DNA of 64,000 nucleotides from Halobacteriovorax sp. HLS. Its GTDB lineage: Bacteria; Bdellovibrionota; Bacteriovoracia; Bacteriovoracales; Bacteriovoracaceae. Numbering within the stretch: position 1 is the first letter of the stretch; every line of letters begins with the position of its first letter. Position numbers and translations under genes: made by a program. Positions 1 to 8,692 of this stretch are shown one piece after another. The notes under the pieces were generated by a model, which saw nothing but the letters and a program-made list of their open reading frames with translations, did no database searches and was not told the origin of the DNA. The stretch lies in contig NZ_QOCL01000009.1 of NCBI RefSeq assembly GCF_004006665.1, positions 1 to 64,000 of the forward strand, given 5' to 3'.

Positions 1-208
1 AAACAGTTTTGTCTCGAATGGGAATATCTTTAATATGAACATAGACCTGATCGTGAACTTTTGTCGATTTGGTTGCACACTTTGGACAAACCTCAAATTT
101 AGAAAACTTATATGCATCTAATTGAATAATATGGTTTGTGAGATTGCGTTTGTTAGTAAATTTTAGTTCTGGAAGTGATAGAAATTTGTTAATCTGTGAT
201 TCAAGCAT
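1..208 (-). CDS. ISL3-family transposase, N-terminal part (cut by window edge)
   Basis: The minus strand reads an open frame from an ATG at 208 to the window edge. An AGGAG ribosome site lies at 217-221, correctly spaced. The protein has a CPKC zinc knuckle followed by a V-H-D stretch and an I-P-I-R-D stretch, the typical N-terminal zinc-finger layout of ISL3 transposases. The catalytic DDE part would lie outside the window, so intactness cannot be judged. Its placement beside a recombinase stump and a defence operon marks the edge of a mobile region. The family call is from motif reading only. Confidence 0.7.
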   Translation of the reverse strand, partial: MLESQINKFLSLPELKFTNKRNLTNHIIQLDAYKFSKFEVCPKCATKSTKVHDQVYVHIKDIPIRDKTV

Positions 209-307
209 TGAGTATTCTCCTGTAAAATTGTTTTGTGGTAAAAAGAATTTTATCAGATTTGAATACTCGTGCTTATCTTGATCGTTTTGGTCTTGATTAT
301 GTGCGTT

Positions 308-451
308 CCACTGTTAACCGAGAAGACCGGTGTCGCACCTATTAAAGTTATGGCAATGGGTGGATGGGCCGACTTAAAAACAATGCAGCGTTACATTAGA
401 AAAGCCGGTACGGAAATCAAAGGTATTACTGATAGCCTTAACCTAGGCTAA
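308..451 (+). pseudogene. Tyrosine recombinase (phage integrase), C-terminal stump
   Basis: The frame ends with a segment reading LLTEKTGVAPIKVMAMGGW and then DLKTMQRYIRKAG. This is the last block of tyrosine recombinases: the Gly-Trp/His position followed by the catalytic tyrosine in M-Q-R-Y. The upstream Arg...HxxR box and the rest of the roughly 300-residue enzyme are absent, and the sequence before position 300 does not continue the family. I read it as the 3' end of an integrase whose front was removed, probably by the ISL3-type insertion on its left. It supports a mobile origin for the neighbouring defence operon. Confidence 0.65.
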
Positions 452-460
452 ATACCGAGT

Positions 461-487
461 AAAAGGGTCCAGGAAATGGACCTTTTT
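461..487 (+). terminator. Rho-independent terminator after the integrase stump
   Basis: A 10-bp stem (AAAAGGGTCC pairing with GGACCTTTTT, with one G-T wobble) encloses a 7-base loop and ends in a T run. It lies 10 bases after the stop codon of the recombinase remnant. It probably insulates the downstream operon from read-through. Confidence 0.8.
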
Positions 488-580
488 ATTTAGTCATAGC
501 TAGTCTTTACTTGTAAAGACAATTCATAAGTGTTTAAATTTACAGAAATAATTTTACTTTAATCTATTGAGGAAATCTTC

Positions 581-766
581 ATGACAGATGTAGATCGATG
601 GCTCTCAGTTGAAGAGATTGCAAAGTATCTTGGTGTGAGCAAAGAAAGTATTTATCGGTGATTGGAATCTAAAAAGATGCCTGCTCATAAAGTAGGTAGG
701 CAGTGGAAATTTAAGATTCAGGAAGTTGATGAATGGGTTATGAATGATGGAGCGACAAATGACTAA
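581..766 (+). pseudogene. Excisionase/AlpA-type HTH gene interrupted by an in-frame TGA
   Basis: From the ATG at 581 (GAGG at 569-572) the frame encodes a small winged HTH of the excisionase/MerR-like type: a W-L-S-V-E-E-I-A-K-Y-L-G-V-S start, then an I-Y-R turn, then K-M-P-A-H-K-V-G-R-Q-W-K-F. At 659-661 the codon is TGA exactly where this family has a conserved Trp (I-Y-R-W-L), so a single TGG-to-TGA change explains it. The frame is otherwise open to TAA at 764-766. It overlaps the start of the next ORF. Such HTH genes often lead defence operons, so this could be the lost operon regulator. Read-through or recoding cannot be excluded from sequence alone. Confidence 0.7.
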
Positions 767-1121
767 AAATAAAATTGAAAAGTTTAAAGATATATTACCA
801 AAGGAGTTCTTTACTTTCTTTAGTAATGAACTTGAGAAAGCGCTTAAAGCATCAGATTGCTCTAGGTTAGAAGAGGAACTAGTCTCGTTAGAAAACACAA
901 TACCGAGAAGAAAAAATGAGAGTGAGTTTTTTGATGAGGATAAATTAAACCTCTTAATAGAACAATCTAGAACTTTTTTAAGGAATATTAATAACTATGA
1001 TGACGAAACTAAGTCTTATATTCTCGCAGCAATCTCTTATTTGATTAATGAGGATGACGCCATAGAAGACTCCGATAAATATTCAGGGTTTGATGATGAT
1101 TATGAAGTTATGAAGTTATGA
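744..1121 (+). CDS. Small acidic protein of unknown function, C-terminus truncated by frameshift
   Basis: This 125-residue, Lys/Glu/Asp-rich, apparently helical protein matches nothing I recognise. Possible starts are ATG at 744, 747 and 759; the last overlaps the stop of the preceding HTH gene and suggests translational coupling. The frame stops at 1119-1121 inside a tandem copy of ATGAAGTT. Removing one 8-bp copy would join it in frame to a further 20 residues ending at TAA 1178-1180, one base before the next gene's ATG. The present product therefore probably lacks about 20 C-terminal residues. Function is unknown; it likely belongs to the helicase/methylase operon downstream. Confidence 0.6.
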   Translation: MMERQMTKNKIEKFKDILPKEFFTFFSNELEKALKASDCSRLEEELVSLENTIPRRKNESEFFDEDKLNLLIEQSRTFLRNINNYDDETKSYILAAISYLINEDDAIEDSDKYSGFDDDYEVMKL

Positions 1122-1123
1122 AG
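1102..1123 (+). repeat. 8-bp tandem duplication (ATGAAGTT) at the 3' end of the small acidic gene
   Basis: ATGAAGTT occurs at 1102-1109 and 1110-1117, followed by a partial third unit ATGAAG at 1118-1123. Eight is not a multiple of three, so gain or loss of a unit switches the reading frame between a 125-residue product and a longer one ending at 1180. This could be a slippage-type phase switch or simply a recent inactivating duplication. Confidence 0.75.
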
Positions 1124-1181
1124 GCCGTTATGGAGGCATTCAAGTTATCAGGTCCCCTGCTAGATAAGGAACTCGAGTAAG

Positions 1182-4052
1182 ATGAAATTGCAAAGAGAGA
1201 GCATCGCTCCTGGAGCGAGAGTAGAAATTAGGGATGCTGAATGGATTATTAGAACTGTTCAACAAACATCAACAGGTGGTTATGCGTTACATTGCGTAGG
1301 GGTGTCAGAGATTGTAAATGGAAAAGAAAGCATCTTTTTATCTGACATAGAAAAACAAATCAATGTTCTAGACCCTGAAAATACTAAACTTGTCGTAGAT
1401 GACTCAAGATATTTTAGGGATACGAAACTATATATTGAAAGCTTAATGAGGAATACACCTCCTGGTGATGAAAAAATCCATATTGCCCATAAGGCAGCGA
1501 TAGATGTAGTTCCTTATCAGTTTGACCCAGCACAGATGGCACTTGAGCAGCCAAGGCAAAGAATCTTAATGGCCGATACTACTGGTTTGGGTAAGACCAT
1601 TGAAGTAGGAATATTGTTATCAGAACTGATAAAAAGAGGAAAAGCAAAAAGAGTATTGGTTCTTGCCGTGAAAAGCATGTTGACACAATTTCAAAAGGAA
1701 TTATGGTCAAGGTTTAATATCCCGCTTGTGAGGCTCGACTCTAAAGGCATTCAAAAAATTAGAAGTGATATTCCTTCGAATAGTAACCCTTTCTTTTATT
1801 ACGATAAATCGATCATCCCAATAGATACTCTTAAAAGAGATCGCGAGTACAGAACTTACTTAGAACAATGTTATTGGGATGTAATTGTTATCGATGAAGC
1901 CCAACATGTTGCAACTAGGAAGAAGAAGTCTGATAGAGCAAAGCTTGCTGAGTTATTAGCAACAAGATCTGATACATTAATTTTAGCTTCTGCAACTCCA
2001 CATGATGGTAGTGCAGAGTCATTTGCTAGTCTTATGAATATGTTAAACCCAACGGCTATTGCAAATCCATCAACATATGGGCCTGAGGACATTAAAGGGC
2101 TCTTCCTCAGAGCATTTAAAAAAGATATTAAGGACCAGGTGTCAGGGGATTTTCCTGAGAGACAAATCTTTAAACAAGTAATTACAGCTTCAAGTGAAGA
2201 AGAGGCACTATATGAGCAATTCACAAACTTAAAATTTAAAACAATAGATAATAAGCGTACGGGAAATCATTTATTTAAAACAGTGCTTGAGAAGTCACTT
2301 TTCTCTAGTCCTCAAGCTTGTAGTGCAACTATTAATAATAGAATTAACCGAATCAAAGAAGATTCACGATACGAGGATGATGTAAAGTTATTATCTGAGT
2401 TAGATAAGAGTGTTAGCTCAATTAAGAATAAAAGCTTCTCGAAGTACCAGGCTCTTTTAAGCACTATTAAGGAAAAATGTAAATTCGATGCAAAGGAACC
2501 TCTTTCTAGAATTGTAATATTCTCCGAAAGGGTGGATACAGTAAAGTTCTTGGTGGAAAACCTAAGAAAAGATTTAAAGCTCTCTAAAGATCAGCTTCAA
2601 AAATTAACAAGAGAAGGCATGTCTGACATTGAAATACAGAGTGTTGTCGATGAATTCGGACGTGAATCAAGTAAACTTCGTATTTTGGTTGCTAATGACT
2701 TTGCTTCAGAGGGTATAAACTTACATTTTACATGTTGTCAGCTTATTCACTTCGATATTCCCTGGTCTTTAATGACCTTCCAACAGCGTAATGGTCGTAT
2801 TGATAGATATGGACAAAAAAGAGTCCCACAGATCCATTATTTATTAACTGTAAGTGAGAATGAAAAGATAAATGGTGATTTAAGGTTTCTGGAAATCCTT
2901 ATCGAAAAGGATAATGAGGCTCATGAGAATATTGGTGATCCATTAAGTTTTTTAGATAAGGAATATAAAGAGGAACCAGAGGAGATTGTTTTTAACGCTA
3001 TAGAAAGTAATCAGTCTGTAAGTGACTTTGAAGATATGTTTAACTCAATATCTTTGGAAGCAAATGACGTAAGAAGTAATACAGGTATAGAAGATGCACT
3101 TGCGACAGTAAACGCTTCTTATGGAAAAAGGGGGTGGTCTGTTGACTCAATGACAAGTTCTTACAGTCTTTTTGAAGATGAAATGAAATATTTTTTAACA
3201 GCCGTTGAGTATATTAACTCGGATGAAAGTTCGAAGAAGGTTAATGTGCGACTAGAGAACAATGATAAAATTGCCTACATCTCAACAAATGAAGAACTTA
3301 AGTTTCGTTATAAGTACTACCCAAAAGATATTTGGCCTGACGATAATGAATTTTGTGTTACTACAGATGAAGAACTTGTAAAGAATGAAATTGAGCATTC
3401 ACGTAGTGAGGATGATACTTGGCCTAAAGTTCAATTACTCTGGGAGCAGAACCCATTAATGGAATGGCTCGGAGATAAGCTTCAATGCTCTTTTGGACGT
3501 CATGAAGCACCAATCGTTTCGCTCCCAGATTATCTAGATAAAGATGAATGTATTTTCTTAGTTAATGGAAGCTACCCTAATAAAAGAGGAGATATTGTAA
3601 TATCTAAGTGGTTTGGAATTTTGCTAAATAAAGGTAAATTTCAAGACCACTTAACTATAAAAGAGGTCTTCGAGAGAATTAAAAAGATAGATCATCCAAA
3701 CTCGGGGAATAGCTCTAATATTTCAAAATATCAAAACTTTCTTGATGTTGTTGTTTCTAATGCAAAAGAAATTATGAGTGAGTATAGAAAGGGGCGAGGA
3801 AAGAAGCTTGGCCCAAAATTAAAGTCGGAGCTCTTAAAATTAAAAGAATTAAAGAAGAAGCAATTGGAAGTTGTTCAAATGGAGTTTGATTTTGAAAATG
3901 GATTTGCTGAAAAGAGAAAAGCAAAAAAAGAGCAAAGAGAGAGAAAAATTCAGATTACATTTGAAGCTTATGAAAAATGGATCGAAGAAACCCTGGAAAC
4001 TGAAGATAAGCCTTATATCCAGCTTGTAGCTTTGTTCAAGGGAGGAGAGTAA
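1182..4052 (+). CDS. SNF2-like superfamily 2 helicase, DrmD-like
   Basis: This 956-residue ATPase has Walker A GLGKT at residues 135-139, a DEAQH box at 238-242, S-A-T motif III near 270 and motif VI (QQRNGRIDRYGQ) at 534-545, the layout of SNF2/RapA-type DNA translocases. The C-terminal third is unrelated to the motor and ends in a Lys/Glu-rich coiled-coil-like stretch. Family knowledge: class 1 DISARM starts with such a helicase (DrmD) followed by a large adenine methylase, as here. It shares one base with the next gene (TAATG), so the two are translationally coupled. It is probably part of a phage-restriction complex that moves on DNA. The DrmD assignment rests on gene order and motor type, not on a search. 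Confidence 0.75.
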   Translation: MKLQRESIAPGARVEIRDAEWIIRTVQQTSTGGYALHCVGVSEIVNGKESIFLSDIEKQINVLDPENTKLVVDDSRYFRDTKLYIESLMRNTPPGDEKIHIAHKAAIDVVPYQFDPAQMALEQPRQRILMADTTGLGKTIEVGILLSELIKRGKAKRVLVLAVKSMLTQFQKELWSRFNIPLVRLDSKGIQKIRSDIPSNSNPFFYYDKSIIPIDTLKRDREYRTYLEQCYWDVIVIDEAQHVATRKKKSDRAKLAELLATRSDTLILASATPHDGSAESFASLMNMLNPTAIANPSTYGPEDIKGLFLRAFKKDIKDQVSGDFPERQIFKQVITASSEEEALYEQFTNLKFKTIDNKRTGNHLFKTVLEKSLFSSPQACSATINNRINRIKEDSRYEDDVKLLSELDKSVSSIKNKSFSKYQALLSTIKEKCKFDAKEPLSRIVIFSERVDTVKFLVENLRKDLKLSKDQLQKLTREGMSDIEIQSVVDEFGRESSKLRILVANDFASEGINLHFTCCQLIHFDIPWSLMTFQQRNGRIDRYGQKRVPQIHYLLTVSENEKINGDLRFLEILIEKDNEAHENIGDPLSFLDKEYKEEPEEIVFNAIESNQSVSDFEDMFNSISLEANDVRSNTGIEDALATVNASYGKRGWSVDSMTSSYSLFEDEMKYFLTAVEYINSDESSKKVNVRLENNDKIAYISTNEELKFRYKYYPKDIWPDDNEFCVTTDEELVKNEIEHSRSEDDTWPKVQLLWEQNPLMEWLGDKLQCSFGRHEAPIVSLPDYLDKDECIFLVNGSYPNKRGDIVISKWFGILLNKGKFQDHLTIKEVFERIKKIDHPNSGNSSNISKYQNFLDVVVSNAKEIMSEYRKGRGKKLGPKLKSELLKLKELKKKQLEVVQMEFDFENGFAEKRKAKKEQRERKIQITFEAYEKWIEETLETEDKPYIQLVALFKGGE

Positions 4053-7000
4053 TGGATTTAACAGGTGTTATAAATTCTAATGAGTTTTATCAAAATCACT
4101 ATCTTAACTCTATAATTGAGACGGACTTAAAAGAGGTTTATAAAAAATGGACAAAGAAAGAAGAAGAAAATGTTGAATATCAATCTCCCGTTAAACTCAT
4201 TGGCAGTATTGGAAAAAAATACTTTAGTAAGATTGAAGAATTTAATAATTTAAAAAGTTATGAGCAGAAAATAAAAATTCAACGTGAATTTTTCGAAGAG
4301 TTAATCAATATATTAGGGTATTCCTTTAAAGTAGATCATGTTGAAATTGGTGATCAAAAGCACGCTCCTCTTTTGTCTCAAGCTACGGACTCAAAAGGTG
4401 CGCCACTATTATGGATTATAGAATCATTAACGGACTTAAACGAAGATCCACTAGTTGTTAATGTCCAGTCTGATTTGTTTAAACCTTCAGATGTAGAATG
4501 TCTTGATACTACATATGAAAATTTGATCAATATTACTTTTTATTCAGTACCTGAACCTCCTCGGTGGATAATTCTTATGAGTTTGGGAGGAGTTACTTTA
4601 TTCAACAGGGAGAAGTGGACTGAAAGAAGATATTTGAAGTTTGACTTCCAAGACATTTTTGATAGAAAAAATGTTGAAATTTATAAAATGATAGGTGCTC
4701 TTTTATCATCTGATAACCTAATTCCAAATGATGGCCAATCATTATTAGACGTACTTGACGAAAAATCCCACAAACATGCTTTCAGTGTATCTAATGATCT
4801 GAAATATAGTCTTAGAGAGGCTGTTGAGCTTTTAGGAAATGAAGTGATTTTTTATTTAAGGGAAGTTCGTAGAGAGAAAGTCTATGGTGTTGAATTAGCA
4901 CAAAACTTAACGAGCGAGTGTTTAAGATATTTGTATAGACTACTATTTTGTTTCTATGTTGAATCCCGACCACAACTAGGGATATCACAAATGAAAAGTG
5001 ATGCATATCGAAAAGGGTATAGTCTTGATTCATTAAGAGATTTAGAAATGATACCTTTGGTATCTCAGGACAGTGTAAATGGGTATTATTTGCACGAATC
5101 TTTAAATACTTTATTTAATATATATTATCAGGGGATCGGAAATCGGAGCTTAGAAGGTGATTATGAAAAGCTATCATTGCACCTTGAATTTACTGAAAAG
5201 AAAATGTTTAATACTTTTGAAATCCCATCTCTGAAAAGTCACCTTTTTAATGATTCAAAAATCCCTTTGATCTCAAAGGTAAAGTTAAGAAATGGAGTGT
5301 TGCAAAAAGTAATCCAATTGCTTTCTTTGTCTAGGCCAGGATCTACTAAAAAAAAGAGAGGAAGGATTAGTTACTCAGACTTAGGCATAAATCAATTAGG
5401 TGCTGTTTATGAAGGCCTACTCTCTTATAACGGTTTTTTTGCAGAAGAAGATCTTTATGAGGTGAAGATTGCGGGGAGTGATTACAACATATTAGATGAG
5501 GCTTTTTTTGTTAATAAAGATCAATTGGAGAAATATTCTGAGGATGAAAGGGTATTTGAAGCTAATAAGCTCAAAAAATTCGATAAAGGAACTTTTATAT
5601 ATAGACTTTCTGGTAGTGCTCGACAAAACTCTGCAAGCTATTACACACCTGAAGTTTTAACTAATACATTAGTGAAATATACTTTGAGGGATTATCTAAA
5701 AAATAAGACTTCTGAGGAGATACTCTCAACTACTGTTTGTGAACCAGCTATGGGGAGTGGAGCATTTCTGAATGAAGCAATTAGTCAGCTTGCCACAGGA
5801 TATTTAAAGAAGAAGCAAGAAGAGACTGCTAAGGTTATTTCCCTAGATATTTATGAAGAAGAACTACAGAAAGTAAAAAGTTATATTTCATCTAATAATA
5901 TTTACGGTGTAGATTTAAACCCTGTAGCTGTAGAACTTGCTGAGGTCTCTCTTTGGCTAAACTCTATTTACAAAGATTCTTCAGTACCATGGTTTGGATC
6001 TAGATTGAGGTGTGGAAATAGTTTATTTGGAGTAACTCTGAGTAAATATGATAAATCCGTATTAATTGAAAAAAGTAAGAAGAAGCAGTGGTATAACTTA
6101 AAACCAAATCAGGTAGAAAAGAACTTTGAGCTTCTAAACGAAGGAATACTTCATTTCTTAGTACCTAGTTCTTTTATGATAAATTATTCGGATAAAGTTA
6201 TTAAATCTTTAGCTAAAGAAGATCTAGCACTCTTGGCCAAGACTAGAAAAGAATGGTTAACACCATTTTCAAATGAAGAAATTGAAGATTTGGAGCTTAT
6301 TACATCTAAAGTGAAAGAGCTGTTTATTGATGTGGCTACCAATATGAAAGCAATTTCTGAAGAAAATAAATTACGGCTTAATGTTTGGGAAAGTGGTATC
6401 GAAAGCTTAATGAATTCCGATCCTATGACCAAAGAGGATGGAGTCGTTCGAAAGTTGTACACAACTTTATCAGGTAAATTATCATCCTATCATAAACTTA
6501 AAGTCATTTGCGATTTATGGTGTAGCTTTTTTTGCTGGCCTATAAAACATGCAAACCGACTACCTAGTCGCAAAGAACATATCGATTTATTAAAGTATGT
6601 AGTTTTTGAGGACAGTGTTAAACAAAAGCATACATTAATTAGCCTTAAAGAAACTTGTACTCCAAATATCATTGATTTCAGTTCTGTGAAAGACGACTTT
6701 GTTGAATTAATAAAAATTTCACAAGAAGTGGCATCCAATAACAAGTTCTTCCATTGGCCACTTGAATTTGCTGACCAGATCATTTTAAATGGTGGTTTTA
6801 ACCTAATTCTTGGGAATCCCCCTTGGGTCAAAGCAGATTGGAAAGAGTCGAGCGTTTTGGCTGACTATGACCCAGGTATTGTTGTAAAAAAGATGTCTTC
6901 AAGTGAACTAAAAAAAATAAGAGAAAAGTTTTTTGAGAATAATGAGCTTAAAAAGGAGTACTTTTTTAGGTTTGAAATGAAATCAGGTTTAAAAAACTTC

Positions 7001-8692
7001 TTAAATAGTGAGATATATTTTGATCTAAAAGGGCAGAAGGCTAATTTGTATAAATGTTTTCTTCCGTTGTCTTGGAGAATGTTGACAGAAGATGGTTACT
7101 CCTCTTTTGTACACCCTGACGGAGTTTATGATGATCCAAAAGGAGGACCTCTTAGGGAACGTTTGTATAAAAAACTTAAGTTTCATTTCCAGTTTAGAAA
7201 TGAGTTGAATTTGTTTGAAGGAACTAATGACCATGGTCGACTGATATTTAGTTTAAATGTTTACTCAGAGAGTCGAGAAGAAGATTATTTTGTTCATATT
7301 TCAAATTTGTTTCACCCAAATACTATTGATGAGAGCTTTAATCATAACGGCGATGGTGATGCTCCTGGAATAAAAGAAGGGGGTAAGTGGAGCACTAGAG
7401 GTCATAGTAATCGAATTATCAGGGTCACGGAAAATGAATTAAAGTTGTTTTCGCAAATGTTAGATGGTGCTCCGTCAGTATGCGGTAGATTGCCGGTTCT
7501 TCATTCCTCCTCCCTTAGTCAGGTACTGTTAAAGTTTAATCAATCAAATAGAAAGCTTATGGACATTTCAGAAGAATGTTTTGCTACTCAAATGTGGAAT
7601 GAAGTTACAAGTCAGGATGACGGAAGCATAGAGAAAATTACGGATTTCCAAAGTATTGATTCATTTGTAATGTCTGGACCTCATTTCTATGTTGGAAATC
7701 CATTAAATAAAACCCCTCGAAGAGTTTGTACTGCAAATATGCATTATGATGTACTTGATTTGATGGATCTTGAGGATAATTACTTGCCTCGGTCTAATTT
7801 TAAAATGACTGATTCCCCAGAGGTGATTTCCCGTATCCCTAGATTATCTTGGGCAAATAAGCCTGTTCATTCAGAGTATCGTCATGTTAACCGTGAAATG
7901 ATTGGTCCAGCAGCAGAAAGAACATTGATTTCGGCTATTATTCCTCCCGGGCTAACTTTTATAAACACATGTATATCATTGAACTTTAGAAATAAAGAAG
8001 AACTTCTAGATTTCCATTCTTTGACTCTCTCTCTGCCATTTGATTTTAGGGTTAAAAGTACTGGTATGGGGCACGCAAATATTAGTCTTCTTGAGCAATT
8101 GCCTTTGTTGGGTTCTAAAACGTTTCAAAAGCAGTTGCATTTGCGTAGTCTGCTTTTGAATTGTGTGAACTCATATTATGATGATTTGTGGACCTCGTCT
8201 TTTTGCAAAGAGTTCCTTTCAGATAGCTTTACGAAAGAGCATGAGTTGCTGTGTTTGGATTTTGGGGGGTTATCACCAAAAAAGAGAACGTTTTTGAAAA
8301 GTCCTTTTTCTAGAAGACAGGCATTAGTAGAGATTGATGTGTTAGCTGCAATGTCTTTGGGGATGAGCCTTTCAGAGTTAAAAGAAATATATAGAATACA
8401 ATTTCCAACTTTAGTCCAAAATGAGAATGAAACCTGGTATGACTTTGAAGGGAAAATAGTGTTTACGGTTAATAAGGGGCTTATTGGAGTAGGGGTTAGC
8501 CGTAAGGAATGGAACGATATTGTTTCTAACAAGCTTGAAGAGTACTCTATTGAAAAAGAAATAGATGTTACTCCAGGTGAGCCATCTTTGAAAAAGATTA
8601 CGTACAAAGCTCCCTTTGTAAAGTGTGATAGAGAAGAGGATTATGAGATTGCTTGGAATGCTTTTTCTAATATTTCTGGGGATTTATTATGA
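4052..8692 (+). CDS. Large N6-adenine DNA methyltransferase, PglX/DrmMI-like
   Basis: This 1546-residue protein has the gamma-class amino-methylase motifs: SAM-binding motif I CEPAMGSGAF at 563-572, a G-V-D-L-N-P acidic-loop motif about 55 residues later, and catalytic NPPW at 922-925. More than 500 residues precede motif I, and a long C-terminal region that could hold target recognition follows. Size and layout resemble BREX PglX, DISARM DrmMI and type IIG enzymes. I see no clear nuclease motif in the N-terminal region, which argues against type IIG. It overlaps the next gene by ATGA. In this operon it most likely marks host DNA while the helicases act on unmarked DNA. Confidence 0.82.
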   Translation: MDLTGVINSNEFYQNHYLNSIIETDLKEVYKKWTKKEEENVEYQSPVKLIGSIGKKYFSKIEEFNNLKSYEQKIKIQREFFEELINILGYSFKVDHVEIGDQKHAPLLSQATDSKGAPLLWIIESLTDLNEDPLVVNVQSDLFKPSDVECLDTTYENLINITFYSVPEPPRWIILMSLGGVTLFNREKWTERRYLKFDFQDIFDRKNVEIYKMIGALLSSDNLIPNDGQSLLDVLDEKSHKHAFSVSNDLKYSLREAVELLGNEVIFYLREVRREKVYGVELAQNLTSECLRYLYRLLFCFYVESRPQLGISQMKSDAYRKGYSLDSLRDLEMIPLVSQDSVNGYYLHESLNTLFNIYYQGIGNRSLEGDYEKLSLHLEFTEKKMFNTFEIPSLKSHLFNDSKIPLISKVKLRNGVLQKVIQLLSLSRPGSTKKKRGRISYSDLGINQLGAVYEGLLSYNGFFAEEDLYEVKIAGSDYNILDEAFFVNKDQLEKYSEDERVFEANKLKKFDKGTFIYRLSGSARQNSASYYTPEVLTNTLVKYTLRDYLKNKTSEEILSTTVCEPAMGSGAFLNEAISQLATGYLKKKQEETAKVISLDIYEEELQKVKSYISSNNIYGVDLNPVAVELAEVSLWLNSIYKDSSVPWFGSRLRCGNSLFGVTLSKYDKSVLIEKSKKKQWYNLKPNQVEKNFELLNEGILHFLVPSSFMINYSDKVIKSLAKEDLALLAKTRKEWLTPFSNEEIEDLELITSKVKELFIDVATNMKAISEENKLRLNVWESGIESLMNSDPMTKEDGVVRKLYTTLSGKLSSYHKLKVICDLWCSFFCWPIKHANRLPSRKEHIDLLKYVVFEDSVKQKHTLISLKETCTPNIIDFSSVKDDFVELIKISQEVASNNKFFHWPLEFADQIILNGGFNLILGNPPWVKADWKESSVLADYDPGIVVKKMSSSELKKIREKFFENNELKKEYFFRFEMKSGLKNFLNSEIYFDLKGQKANLYKCFLPLSWRMLTEDGYSSFVHPDGVYDDPKGGPLRERLYKKLKFHFQFRNELNLFEGTNDHGRLIFSLNVYSESREEDYFVHISNLFHPNTIDESFNHNGDGDAPGIKEGGKWSTRGHSNRIIRVTENELKLFSQMLDGAPSVCGRLPVLHSSSLSQVLLKFNQSNRKLMDISEECFATQMWNEVTSQDDGSIEKITDFQSIDSFVMSGPHFYVGNPLNKTPRRVCTANMHYDVLDLMDLEDNYLPRSNFKMTDSPEVISRIPRLSWANKPVHSEYRHVNREMIGPAAERTLISAIIPPGLTFINTCISLNFRNKEELLDFHSLTLSLPFDFRVKSTGMGHANISLLEQLPLLGSKTFQKQLHLRSLLLNCVNSYYDDLWTSSFCKEFLSDSFTKEHELLCLDFGGLSPKKRTFLKSPFSRRQALVEIDVLAAMSLGMSLSELKEIYRIQFPTLVQNENETWYDFEGKIVFTVNKGLIGVGVSRKEWNDIVSNKLEEYSIEKEIDVTPGEPSLKKITYKAPFVKCDREEDYEIAWNAFSNISGDLL

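Noticed and set aside
256-340. Frame reading N-T-R-A-Y-L-D-R-F-G-L-D-Y-V-R before the integrase stump
   Set aside because: Looks protein-like but does not resemble the recombinase family and ends quickly; too short to call.
605-898. Minus-strand 97-codon ORF opposite the HTH and acidic genes
   Set aside because: No ribosome site, Phe/Ser-rich product typical of the antisense of AT-rich coding sequence, and plausible plus-strand genes in the same place.
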